Shown here piece after piece: positions 1-6,866 of a stretch of DNA of 16,040 nt. Every line of letters starts with the position of its first letter. Position 1 is the stretch's first letter. Source of the stretch: an uncultured Amylibacter sp. (GTDB lineage: Bacteria > Pseudomonadota > Alphaproteobacteria > Rhodobacterales > Rhodobacteraceae); NCBI GenBank assembly GCA_938001995.1, contig CALLAV010000036.1, positions 1 to 16,040 on the forward strand, given 5' to 3'. The notes below the pieces were generated by a model, which saw only the letters and a list, made by a program, of their open reading frames with translations, did not search any database and was not told the origin of the DNA. The translations under genes and the position numbers were made by a program.

Positions 1-776
1 AGGAGGCGCTGTTCTTCAAACCGTGGAACCAAGCCTATCAGGATTGGGCCGTGGAACGGGGTATCTTTGACGCCCCCGCGCCTTACATGTTCAACGTCTA
101 TGTAGAACAAATTCAAAAGTTCAAACTCGCCGCCGAAGGCCACGGTGACATCCAGCCGCCAGATTACCTGCGCGATCAGCTAAAGGTCGCGATGGACCCA
201 CTGCCCGTGTGGTGGCAACCGATGGAAGAAGCACTGGTGAACAGCGAAGAATATCCTCTCCACGCGCTCACCCAACGCCCCGCCGCGATGTACCACTCTT
301 GGGGCTCGCAAAACGCATGGCTACGCCAAATCCACGGCCATAACCCGCTGTACGTGTCAGGCGACATCTGGGCCGAACACGGCTTTGCCGAGGGCGATTG
401 GGCCTTCCTCAAATCCCACCATGGCGAGATTAAAGTCCCTGTGGTCAAGATGGACGCGCTCAACGCGAAAACCGTCTGGACATGGAACGCCATCGGCAAA
501 CGCAAAGGTGCGTGGGCGCTCGACAATGATGCGCCAGAAACCACCAAAGGCTTTTTGCTGAACCACCTGATCCACGAACTGCTGCCCCCCAAAGGCGACG
601 GTTTGCGCTGGTCGAACTCTGACCCGATCACAGGCCAAGCCGCTTGGTACGACCTGCGCGTCAACATCCGCCGCGCCGACGCGCCTGCGGATTTGCAATC
701 GCAGCCAAGCCCAGCGCCACAGAAATCCCCCGTCGGCCCAGCGCCCAAAGATATCGCCTACGGAGAAGAGTTCTGA
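1..776 (+). CDS. soeA: SoeA-type sulfite dehydrogenase, molybdopterin subunit (C-terminal part, 5'-truncated by window)
   Basis: The frame is open from base 3 to the TGA at 774-776, so about 257 C-terminal residues are visible; the N-terminus lies outside the window. The visible part looks like the C-terminal molybdopterin-dinucleotide-binding domain of the DMSO-reductase/CISM family. It has the typical beta-barrel start (LYVSGDIWAEHGFAEGDWAF) and a conserved tail motif around 'GKRKGAWALDN'. SoeA carries the Mo-bis-MGD cofactor and oxidises sulfite to sulfate on the cytoplasmic side. The subunit assignment rests mainly on the downstream partners: a four-cluster ferredoxin subunit and a DmsC/NrfD-like anchor. 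Another CISM oxidoreductase (polysulfide, thiosulfate or DMSO reductase type) cannot be excluded without the N-terminus. The stop overlaps the probable CTG start of the next gene. Confidence 0.8.
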   Translation, partial: EALFFKPWNQAYQDWAVERGIFDAPAPYMFNVYVEQIQKFKLAAEGHGDIQPPDYLRDQLKVAMDPLPVWWQPMEEALVNSEEYPLHALTQRPAAMYHSWGSQNAWLRQIHGHNPLYVSGDIWAEHGFAEGDWAFLKSHHGEIKVPVVKMDALNAKTVWTWNAIGKRKGAWALDNDAPETTKGFLLNHLIHELLPPKGDGLRWSNSDPITGQAAWYDLRVNIRRADAPADLQSQPSPAPQKSPVGPAPKDIAYGEEF

Positions 777-1630
777 GCCGAACGCACACCATAACAGGCC
801 ACGGCGGCGTGAACCTTCACGTTACCGATCTGGGCCCACTCAATGCCCCCGTGATCATGCTGATCCACGGCTACTCTCAGTGCGGCCTGTCGTTCTTGCG
901 CCAACACCCGTTGGCCGAAACCCACCGCCTGATCATTCCAGATCTGCGCGGCCACGGCCAATCAGAAAAGCCGCTAAACGCGGACGCTTACGCTTCGTCT
1001 GACCCTTGGGCGGGTGACATCAAAGCCATCATCGACACGCTAAACTTGCAAAACCCGCTGCTCGTTGGCTGGTCAATGGGCGGCTGGGTCGTGAATGACT
1101 ACATCCGCGTCTTTGGCGACACCGATATCGCGGGTATCGCGCTTGTCGGGTCGTCCATCACCACGGGTCAGAAACTCCCGCCAGCGGCCCTTGCCGCTCG
1201 AACCAACAACCCAGACGTGGCAGCCACTGCCATGCGCGGCGATGATCTCGCGGCGAACCTCACTGCCACTGCGAAATTCGTGCAAGTGTGCTTCTCAACA
1301 CCGCTGCCCGCCGAAGACCTTGCCTTCATGACGGGCTTCAACATGCTTTGCCCGCCAGCCGTGCGCGAAGCCTGCCGCACCCGCAACGAAGATTACCGCG
1401 ACACCTGCGCAACCATGACAAAGCCTGCGTTGATCCTGTGGGGCCAGCACGAACACCTCGCCCCTGCCCCCATGGGCGAACAGGCGCTTAACACATTCCC
1501 GAACGCAACCGCGCTCATCTATGAAAACTCTGGCCACGCCCCATTCTGGGAAGAGGCCGACCGCTTTAACACCGACTTAGCCGCATTTGCGCACGACGCA
1601 TTTCGCCACGTCAAAGGAGCCGCCGCATGA
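773..1630 (+). CDS. alpha/beta-fold hydrolase inside the soe operon, probable CTG start
   Basis: This is a complete alpha/beta hydrolase of about 285 residues from the proposed start. Visible elements are the oxyanion-strand HG (H32-G33), 'PDLRGHGQSEKP' near residues 56-67, the nucleophile elbow G-W-S-M-G with Ser101, and the C-terminal His255 in 'SGHAPFWEEADRFN'. Glu227 ('WGQHEH') sits where the family usually has the catalytic Asp. No ATG, GTG or TTG is well placed. The frame extends upstream to 644, but that part overlaps soeA and gives an Arg/Pro-rich sequence unlike the family. CTG at 773 lies 7 nt after GGAG (762-765) and overlaps the soeA stop as CTGA. GTG at 809 would remove the first beta strand. 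The gene overlaps soeB by ATGA at 1627-1630, so it is cotranscribed with the soe genes. The substrate is unknown. Confidence 0.8.
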   Translation: MSRTHTITGHGGVNLHVTDLGPLNAPVIMLIHGYSQCGLSFLRQHPLAETHRLIIPDLRGHGQSEKPLNADAYASSDPWAGDIKAIIDTLNLQNPLLVGWSMGGWVVNDYIRVFGDTDIAGIALVGSSITTGQKLPPAALAARTNNPDVAATAMRGDDLAANLTATAKFVQVCFSTPLPAEDLAFMTGFNMLCPPAVREACRTRNEDYRDTCATMTKPALILWGQHEHLAPAPMGEQALNTFPNATALIYENSGHAPFWEEADRFNTDLAAFAHDAFRHVKGAAA

Positions 1631-2382
1631 CGACGCTACCCCAAACCACTCAGAAAAAGCTCGGGCTCGCCATCGACCTCGACATTTGCGTGGGCTGCCA
1701 TGCCTGCGTGATCAACTGTAAGGAATGGAACACCTCCAACTACGGCGCGCCCTTGTCTGACCAAGACGCATATGGCGCAAACCCTGTTGGGACATTTCTA
1801 AACCGCATCCACACGTATGAGGTGAAGGCAGAGAATAAACCTGCCCAAACCGTCCACTTCCCCAAATCCTGTCTGCACTGCGAAGACGCGCCCTGCGTCA
1901 CCGTTTGCCCTACGGGTGCGAGCTACAAACGCGTTGAGGACGGCATCGTTCTGGTAAACGAGAGCGATTGCATCGGCTGCGGCCTCTGTGCTTGGGCCTG
2001 TCCTTACGGCGCACGGGAACTCGATGCCAAAGAAGGCGTGATGAAGAAATGCACGCTGTGTGTAGATCGTATCTATAACGAGAACCTGCCCGAGGAAGAC
2101 CGCGAACCAGCCTGCGTGCGCACCTGCCCCGCCAACGCGCGTCACTTTGGCGACTTCGCTGACCCAGATTCAAACGTATCCGTCATGTCCCGCGAACGCG
2201 GCGCGGTTCCATTGTTCGACGAACAGGGCACCAAACCCGTCAACCGCTACCTGCCACCACGGCCCAAAGCGGACATCCAAACAGACGGCGATATCGACAT
2301 CCTCGCGCCGTTCCTCGACACAACACCATCGCCGCAAAAAGGCCTGCTCGGCTGGCTCGACAAAGCATTGGAGGCTATCTAA
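1627..2382 (+). CDS. soeB: SoeB-type iron-sulfur subunit (four [4Fe-4S] clusters)
   Basis: This 251-residue ferredoxin-like electron-transfer subunit belongs to the DmsB/PhsB/SoeB family. Sixteen cysteines form four cluster motifs: C21-C24-C27-C31, C82-C85-C90-C94 (followed by Pro), C115-C118-C121-C125 (followed by Pro), and C142-C145 with C163-C167. The second and third groups are the classic CxxC..CxxxCP type. No signal peptide or Tat motif is visible, which fits the cytoplasmic orientation described for SoeABC. It should pass electrons from the molybdenum subunit to the membrane anchor SoeC. The ATG overlaps the hydrolase stop (ATGA), so translation is probably coupled. GGAGG at 2371-2375, near the end of this gene, serves the next one. 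Confidence 0.9.
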   Translation: MTTLPQTTQKKLGLAIDLDICVGCHACVINCKEWNTSNYGAPLSDQDAYGANPVGTFLNRIHTYEVKAENKPAQTVHFPKSCLHCEDAPCVTVCPTGASYKRVEDGIVLVNESDCIGCGLCAWACPYGARELDAKEGVMKKCTLCVDRIYNENLPEEDREPACVRTCPANARHFGDFADPDSNVSVMSRERGAVPLFDEQGTKPVNRYLPPRPKADIQTDGDIDILAPFLDTTPSPQKGLLGWLDKALEAI

Positions 2383-3264
2383 ATGCATCCCGCACCATCC
2401 GTCATCGTCTTCACCGCGCTCTCTGGCCTCGGCTTTGGCCTTTTGGCCTTCCTCGCCCTTGGTATCCCTGATGTCTCCGGCACAACAGCGTTCATCTTCT
2501 TCTTTCTGGGCTACGCCCTTGCCGTTGGCGGGCTGATCTCCTCGACCTTCCACCTTGGAAACCCGCAACGCGCACTTAAGGCATTCAGCCAATGGCGCAC
2601 CTCTTGGCTGTCACGCGAGGGCGTGTTTGCCGTGCTCGCGCTCAGCGTCACAGGCATTTATGCCGCCGCATTGATCTTCCTAGATCAAAAACTGCCTGTC
2701 GTCGGCATGATCGGCGCAGCCCTGTCCATGGTCTCTGTTTTCTGCACGTCAATGATCTATGGCCAGCTAAAAACCGTCCCGCGGTGGAACCAGCCAATGA
2801 CTCCCGCAGTGTTTATCTTTTTCACACTCGCAGGTGGCGCATTGCTAGCGGCACAACTGAAACTGGCAGCACTCTTTATGATCATCCTTGGCGGGGCACA
2901 GCTGCTCCATTGGATGATTGGCGACAAACGCTTGAACCAAGAAGGCGGTACTATTGAGGCCGCCACCGGCCTCGGTCACCTTGGCAAAGTGCGCTTGCTC
3001 GAAAGCCCACACAGCGGCGAAAACTACCTGCTCAAGGAAATGGCCCACGAAGTTGGCCGCAAACACGCCAGCAAACTGCGCATGATCACCATCCTGTTTG
3101 CCTGCGCATTGCCAGCCCTGCTGTTGCTGTTCACCACACCAGGTCACGCCACGGCGGCCATCGCAATCGTGCTGCACCTCATTGGCCTGTTTGCAGGTCG
3201 CTGGCTGTTCTTCGCAGAAGCAGAACACGTCGTAGCGCTCTACTACGACCGCCACCGCGCCTAA
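2383..3264 (+). CDS. soeC: SoeC-type membrane anchor subunit (DmsC/NrfD-like)
   Basis: This 293-residue polytopic membrane protein has about eight hydrophobic segments. The first starts near residue 8 and the last ends near residue 285 in 'GRWLFFAEAEHVVALYY'. The loop 'STFHLGNPQRALKAFSQW', followed by a conserved 'SWLSREG', is characteristic of DmsC-type anchors. The role is to anchor the A and B subunits and pass electrons to the quinone pool. The start is a clean ATG 7 nt after GGAGG (2371-2375) and 1 nt after the soeB stop. It is the last gene of the operon, followed by a terminator hairpin at 3287-3314. With the adjacent molybdopterin and four-cluster subunits, SoeC of a sulfite dehydrogenase is the best call. 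DmsC of a related oxidoreductase is the alternative. Confidence 0.87.
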   Translation: MHPAPSVIVFTALSGLGFGLLAFLALGIPDVSGTTAFIFFFLGYALAVGGLISSTFHLGNPQRALKAFSQWRTSWLSREGVFAVLALSVTGIYAAALIFLDQKLPVVGMIGAALSMVSVFCTSMIYGQLKTVPRWNQPMTPAVFIFFTLAGGALLAAQLKLAALFMIILGGAQLLHWMIGDKRLNQEGGTIEAATGLGHLGKVRLLESPHSGENYLLKEMAHEVGRKHASKLRMITILFACALPALLLLFTTPGHATAAIAIVLHLIGLFAGRWLFFAEAEHVVALYYDRHRA

Positions 3265-3286
3265 TACTGTTAACAATCAAGAAAAT

Positions 3287-3314
3287 GCCCGCCGCTCACG
3301 CTGCGGGCTTTTTT
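3287..3314 (+). terminator. Rho-independent terminator after soeC, probably bidirectional
   Basis: GCCCGC (3287-3292) pairs with GCGGGC (3303-3308), directly followed by six T (3309-3314). It lies 22 nt after the soeC stop. Read on the minus strand the same stem is followed by ATTTTCTT, so it could also end minus-strand transcripts coming from the hairpin array on its right. Confidence 0.8.
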
Positions 3315-3331
3315 ATGTGCAAAACACAAAA

Positions 3332-3445
3332 GCCAGCAAGCTCGGGAGGAGGTGAGCTTGCTGGCCTTAATGTAACGGGCTCCGGGAGGAAGGACCGTTC
3401 TTAGTAAGTTTCGGGATAACCCTGGGAGGAGCGAGCCCCGAAACT
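3332..3445 (-). ncRNA. tandem cuckoo/CcsR-like small RNA array (three hairpins)
   Basis: Three consecutive hairpins carry the same 7-mer, GGGAGGA on + and TCCTCCC on -, at 3344, 3384 and 3424, exactly 40 nt apart. Hairpin A: 12-bp perfect stem 3332-3343/3354-3365 with loop ACCTCCTCCC on the minus strand. Hairpin B: 3374-3378/3395-3399 plus 3381-3383/3392-3394. Hairpin C: 9-bp stem 3407-3415/3437-3445 with a 21-nt loop. The 9-mer CCTCCTCCC in hairpin A is the signature of the alphaproteobacterial cuckoo (CcsR1-4, ar14-type) RNAs. In Rhodobacter these are stress-induced and processed from the 3' part of a DUF1127 mRNA. The strand is inferred from that motif and from the minus-strand exit through the terminator at 3287-3314. 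No DUF1127 gene is visible upstream. Confidence 0.75.
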
Positions 3446-3474
3446 CATTGCACTTATTTTCAACCTCCAAGTTG

Positions 3475-3501
3475 AACTGTGATGCATTTTTAGGCTGTTC
3501 C
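3475..3501 (-). promoter_or_regulatory. candidate RpoHII/ECF-type promoter for the hairpin array
   Basis: On the minus strand, GGAAC (plus 3497-3501) is followed after 17 nt by CAGTT (plus 3475-3479). The GGAA..TT pattern resembles RpoHII/RpoE-like promoters, which drive the homologous RNAs in Rhodobacter. The match is short and the call is weak. Confidence 0.3.
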
Positions 3502-3543
3502 CCCGTAGGATAGGATTACGAACCCAAATGCTTTTCTTTTTGT

Positions 3544-3579
3544 TTGCTGCACCGCAGAACGTGTGCTGCAATGCAGCAA
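3544..3579. promoter_or_regulatory. two tandem CTGC-N3-GCAG sites (PhaR-like operator)
   Basis: CTGC-ACC-GCAG lies at 3547-3557 and CTGC-AAT-GCAG at 3566-3576, with centres 19 bp apart. The second is the core of a perfect 15-bp palindrome, TGCTGCAATGCAGCA (3564-3578). The outer arms TTGCTGCA (3544-3551) and TGCAGCAA (3572-3579) are also complementary. CTGC-N3/4-GCAG is the motif known for PhaR, the polyhydroxyalkanoate regulator of Paracoccus and relatives. The sites lie between the minus-strand small RNA array and the plus-strand LysR gene, so either could be the target. No pha gene is in the window. Confidence 0.55.
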
Positions 3580-3655
3580 TAGCATAGCCCACCTAACCCC
3601 AAAATACTTTGGTGCGCATAGGGGTTATGCCGAAACGGAAAGGATCTTATCGGGC

Positions 3656-4546
3656 ATGGATATCTCCGCGCAGATGTTGGTTTTTGTGAAGGTTGTGGAT
3701 TTTGGGAGTATCTCTGCCGCGTCCCGCAGCGTCGGCCAAACGCCGTCTGCCGTCAGCAAACAAGTCAGCCATCTAGAAGACCACGTGGGACACCGCCTGT
3801 TGCGACGCACCAAATCTGGCGTCTCTCTGACTGACGAAGGCCGCGACTATTATGAGATGTGCCGCGCCTTGGCCGAAAAGTTCCAAGCCGCAGAGGAGTT
3901 GATCTCGAACTACGACACTGAACCCAAAGGCAAGCTGCGCATCGCTTCGAGCGTGGCCTTTGGTAAATCGCAATTGATCCCCGCTTTGCAGACGTTCCTT
4001 GGGGCCAACCCCAAAATCGCCCTATCACTGGAGCTTACCGACCGCGCCATTGACCCAGAGGAAGAGGGCTTTGACGCCACCATCAGCTTTCCGGAGCAAC
4101 TGACAAACCCAAACCTGATCGCACGCAAGATCATGTCAAATGAACGGGTGCTTTGCGCTTCGCCTGCTTTTTTGGAACGTCACGGCCATCCCAAGACGTT
4201 CAAGGACCTCGAATCTTTCAACTGTCTGCGCACATCCAACGTGGTGGGTCGCAATGCGTGGCAGGCTGTACTGGACGGTAAGACATATGATGTGGATGCC
4301 TCGGGCAATTTTGAGGGCAACAGCGCCCACGCCGTCTATGTTGCTGCATTGGCAGGCATGGGGATTGCGCGTTTGTCGAACTATCTGGTGGCTGACAGCA
4401 TTGAGTCGGGCGAATTGGTCCGCCTGTTCCCAACCTACGCGCAAAAACATGCAGACGTGGCAGTGGTATTTGCAGGTCGGCGCAATCTCCCCCCCAAAAC
4501 CCGCGCTTTTGTCGATTTTCTGGTTAAGACATTCGAGCGGATTTGA
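3656..4546 (+). CDS. LysR-family transcriptional regulator
   Basis: This is a 296-residue LysR-type regulator of normal family length. The N-terminal winged helix-turn-helix spans roughly residues 1-65 (FGSISAASRSVGQTPSAVSK, then HLEDHVGHRLLRRT and LTDEG). The rest is a type-2 periplasmic-binding-protein-like effector domain (from about 'GKLRIASSVAFG'), with the late motif 'AALAGMGIARLSNYLV' typical of the family. The frame is open back to 3563, but ATG 3656 puts the helix-turn-helix at its usual distance from the N-terminus and has AGGA at 3641-3644, somewhat far at 11 nt. The gene is monocistronic: the upstream neighbour is non-coding and a terminator follows at 4596-4629. The effector and targets cannot be read from the sequence. 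Confidence 0.88.
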   Translation: MDISAQMLVFVKVVDFGSISAASRSVGQTPSAVSKQVSHLEDHVGHRLLRRTKSGVSLTDEGRDYYEMCRALAEKFQAAEELISNYDTEPKGKLRIASSVAFGKSQLIPALQTFLGANPKIALSLELTDRAIDPEEEGFDATISFPEQLTNPNLIARKIMSNERVLCASPAFLERHGHPKTFKDLESFNCLRTSNVVGRNAWQAVLDGKTYDVDASGNFEGNSAHAVYVAALAGMGIARLSNYLVADSIESGELVRLFPTYAQKHADVAVVFAGRRNLPPKTRAFVDFLVKTFERI

Positions 4547-4595
4547 AGACGGTTCTTGATCAGCCGTGAAAAACCAAGGTCCTAAACGGAAAAAA

Positions 4596-4629
4596 ACGCT
4601 CTCAGGAGGCAGATCCGAGAGCGTCTTTT
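4596..4629 (+). terminator. terminator after the LysR gene
   Basis: ACGCTCTC (4596-4603) pairs with GAGAGCGT (4617-4624), followed by CTTTTTC. A run of A precedes the stem, so it could also work leftwards. The 13-nt loop contains AGGAGG, which reads CCTCCT on the minus strand. Confidence 0.75.
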
Positions 4630-5042
4630 TCTTGCCAGAGCCGTGGGAAATTCAGGGGACGAGACCTGTTTTTCTTTGGCTTCGTTGTCTTTCACCTCAG
4701 TTTCCTCGGAAACCTACGCGCTACTTTAACAACTGGTGCGGTGCACCGTACTGACCTGGAGGTGGGCGGCTGTGCGCCCTGAAGTCGAGAATGGTTATCG
4801 CCCAAGTTTTCCTTGTTTTCTAGGCTCTATGCGTGAAACGACACATATTCTTCGCGAATGGGACCAACCTTTTTCAATGTTAAACTGGCGCTTCGTGAAA
4901 CGACACCGCCTTGATTCCCCGTGCAATTCGCGAAGCGTCATATGACCACCACCACATTGCCACTGCTTCGGCACGGGCGTGACACATTGTTGCCAGATTC
5001 TGTGCCTAACTGGGTGTAACTCACGAAAAACAGGCATTTGGC
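4630..5042. other. 413-nt non-coding stretch with a cluster of short related repeats
   Basis: No convincing gene is seen; short open frames here lack ribosome binding sites and protein-like sequence. The right half holds a direct repeat CGTGAAACGACAC at 4832-4844 and 4894-4906, and a degenerate third copy, CGCGAAGCGTCAT, at 4929-4941. The related palindromic octamer TTCGYGAA occurs at 4851-4858, 4892-4899 and 4927-4934. The cluster lies 100-210 nt ahead of the LytTR regulator gene and may be its control region. The left half shows nothing distinctive. Confidence 0.5.
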
Positions 5043-5834
5043 ATGAATATTAACGTTATCTTCTCTGGACGGGATCGAATCGTCCTTCACGCGCTTCCTG
5101 CGGTGATGTGGCTGGCAAGCTGTCTATATACAGTTTTGATCATTCTGAACGCCCTGCCCCCGATGTTGTCCTCTGACTCCCCTGTTTCTCTTAAGAACAT
5201 TGCCGTCATCTTGATGTGCATCCTTTTGATGTACCCCGTTTATCGCCTTGGTTTCATGGCCATCACGCGCGCTTTTCCAGATGCACCTGTGGTTAAACGT
5301 GTGGCCGCTTTGTCGCTGATTTGTGTGGTTGTTGGTGCGATCTGTCTTGTGGCTGCGATTCTTGCCGTTGACCTCACGGGCAACCCGCTCAGCGGTGCAG
5401 ACACAAAATGGTATTTGTTGAACCTGCTTGTTGGCATGTTTTTAATGCCTGTCTTCTTCTTTATCATTCGCGGTGGCAGCATTGTACGCGATCAGCTTGC
5501 AAGTACAGGAAGCGGCCATGCAGCCCGCATGATTCTGCGCAAGCTCGGCCCTGATGCGGGCCAAAAGCTGGTGCGCATGCAAAGCGCAGATCACTACGTA
5601 GAAGTGCATACAGAAAAAGGCGCAAAACTGTTGTTGATGCGCCTTTCGGACGCGACGCAGATGCTAGATACATTTGACGGCGCACAAGTGCATCGCTCCC
5701 ACTGGGTCAATTACGCCGAGATTGCAGGCGTTATTAAACGCAATCGCAAGATTTGGTTGCGCATGTCAGATGGCGCCGAAGTGCCTGTGTCACGCAGTTT
5801 CCGCCCGTCCTTGCGCGCCGCGGGAATGATCTGA
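5043..5834 (+). CDS. membrane-bound LytTR-domain transcriptional regulator
   Basis: This 263-residue protein has four predicted transmembrane segments in the first 150 residues (around residues 15-40, 50-75, 83-110 and 120-145). A LytTR DNA-binding domain covers roughly residues 165-260 ('VRMQSADHYVEVHTEKGAKL', 'MRLSDATQML', 'VHRSHWVNYAEIAGVIKRN', 'VPVSRSFRP'). Unlike AlgR/LytR-type response regulators, it has no receiver domain. The membrane part presumably senses something and the LytTR part binds direct repeats in DNA. Candidate repeats lie upstream at 4832-4941. The ribosome binding site is modest (AGG, 5032-5034, 8 nt before ATG). The stop (5832-5834) directly abuts the stop of the convergent transporter gene. 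No target is visible. Confidence 0.85.
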   Translation: MNINVIFSGRDRIVLHALPAVMWLASCLYTVLIILNALPPMLSSDSPVSLKNIAVILMCILLMYPVYRLGFMAITRAFPDAPVVKRVAALSLICVVVGAICLVAAILAVDLTGNPLSGADTKWYLLNLLVGMFLMPVFFFIIRGGSIVRDQLASTGSGHAARMILRKLGPDAGQKLVRMQSADHYVEVHTEKGAKLLLMRLSDATQMLDTFDGAQVHRSHWVNYAEIAGVIKRNRKIWLRMSDGAEVPVSRSFRPSLRAAGMI

Positions 5835-6737
5835 TCATTTCAAAAATAAGACCAAAACGATGATGCTTAAGACAACCAGCGCGATACCCATTATTTCGCG
5901 CCTTGTCGTGGTTTCCTTAAAAATGAAGTAAGACGCTAAGAAAGAGAAAATCAGCTCCACCTGACCCAATGCTTTTACATAAGCTGCGTTTTGCAACGTG
6001 AACGCTGTGAACCACCCTAGCGATCCGAGCATTCCTGTCAGCCCTACCAAACTTGTTACACGCCAATGGCGCACCACCTTGCCGATCTCGCCCCCCTCAC
6101 GCAATTGCAACCACACCGCCATAATCACTGTCTGAAACAGCGTCACACACATCAGCGTGAACACCGATCGCAACAGAAAGTGTCCATCGCCCAGCGCCAA
6201 TGACGCCCCGCGATACCCAATGGCAGACACACCAAACAACGCCCCACTGGCCAAGCCGAGGCCCGCTGCACGATTTAAAAACCGCCGCCATCCATCGCCC
6301 CCTTCTGGTGGGTCAGACAATAGGATCACACCGACAAGCCCGATCACCACAGCGAACAAACCATAGCCTGAAATCCCCTCCCCCAGCAGGATCACACCCA
6401 CTAAGGCAGTCTGGATCGTCTCGGTCTTCTTAAACGTAATCCCCACGGCAAAGTTACGCTCTGAAAACAGCGCCACCACCAACATCGTCGCCAATATCTG
6501 CGCAACACCGCCCATCGCCGCAAACGCCAGAAACCGACCATTCAGCGCAGGGATGTCCCAGCCGTTCGCCCAAACCAGCACCGCCAATAGCCCAGCGGCC
6601 AGTGGCGCGGCAAACAGGAACCGCGCAAATGTGGCTCCACCTGTGCTCAGCCCCGTGGCTTTCAGATGCTTTTGCAGCATAAAGCGCAGGTTTTGGCTAA
6701 ACGCCGCCGCAACAGTTATCGGGATCCAAAGTTCCAT
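5835..6737 (-). CDS. EamA/DMT-family transporter
   Basis: This 300-residue protein is almost entirely hydrophobic, with about ten transmembrane helices in two EamA-type halves (first half from 'AAAFSQNLRFMLQ', second from about residue 150). The Gly-rich helix ends and the short polar loop carrying 'FKKTETIQTALVGVILLGEG' fit drug/metabolite-transporter family members. The substrate cannot be assigned. ATG at 6737 is preferred over an in-frame TTG three codons upstream, because the family N-terminus starts 'MELWIPI'. GGGA lies just before this ATG. The gene is convergent with the LytTR gene, sharing the stop-stop junction TGATCA with no terminator between them, so the two mRNAs probably overlap at their 3' ends. 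Confidence 0.85.
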   Translation of the reverse strand: MELWIPITVAAAFSQNLRFMLQKHLKATGLSTGGATFARFLFAAPLAAGLLAVLVWANGWDIPALNGRFLAFAAMGGVAQILATMLVVALFSERNFAVGITFKKTETIQTALVGVILLGEGISGYGLFAVVIGLVGVILLSDPPEGGDGWRRFLNRAAGLGLASGALFGVSAIGYRGASLALGDGHFLLRSVFTLMCVTLFQTVIMAVWLQLREGGEIGKVVRHWRVTSLVGLTGMLGSLGWFTAFTLQNAAYVKALGQVELIFSFLASYFIFKETTTRREIMGIALVVLSIIVLVLFLK

Positions 6738-6812
6738 GCTTCCCAAGAACCACGCGGGCTCTCAAAGGTCGAGTACCCCGCTCCTGTTTCTTTTGTCTTC
6801 AAATACTCAAAA

Positions 6813-6843
6813 CAAAAACGCCCACTCCGAAAAGCAGGCGTTT
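6813..6843 (-). terminator. terminator after the UbiK-like gene
   Basis: On the minus strand, AAACGCC (plus 6837-6843) pairs with GGCGTTT (plus 6816-6822) around a 14-nt loop, followed by TTGTT. It lies just after the UbiK-like stop and separates that gene from the transporter. Confidence 0.7.
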
Positions 6844-6866
6844 CAAATCATCAGTATAGCGACGGC

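Noticed and set aside
176..748. 190-codon minus-strand frame opposite soeA
   Set aside because: The opposite strand encodes the conserved molybdopterin domain, and this frame has low-complexity Ser/Trp/Cys-rich sequence.
3332..3445. Regular 40-nt spacing could suggest a short CRISPR array
   Set aside because: Only a 7-nt core repeats; the rest differs and folds into separate hairpins. There are no unique spacers of constant length and no cas gene.
3401..3592. Minus-strand 63-codon frame, with internal starts giving 28 and 15 residues, overlapping the hairpin array; checked as a possible DUF1127 host
   Set aside because: No Arg-rich DUF1127 signature is present and no start has a well-spaced ribosome binding site; the 15-codon start has GGAGG 15 nt away.
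4736..4945. 69-codon plus-strand frame in the repeat-rich region
   Set aside because: No ribosome binding site and no protein-like pattern; it runs through the repeat cluster.
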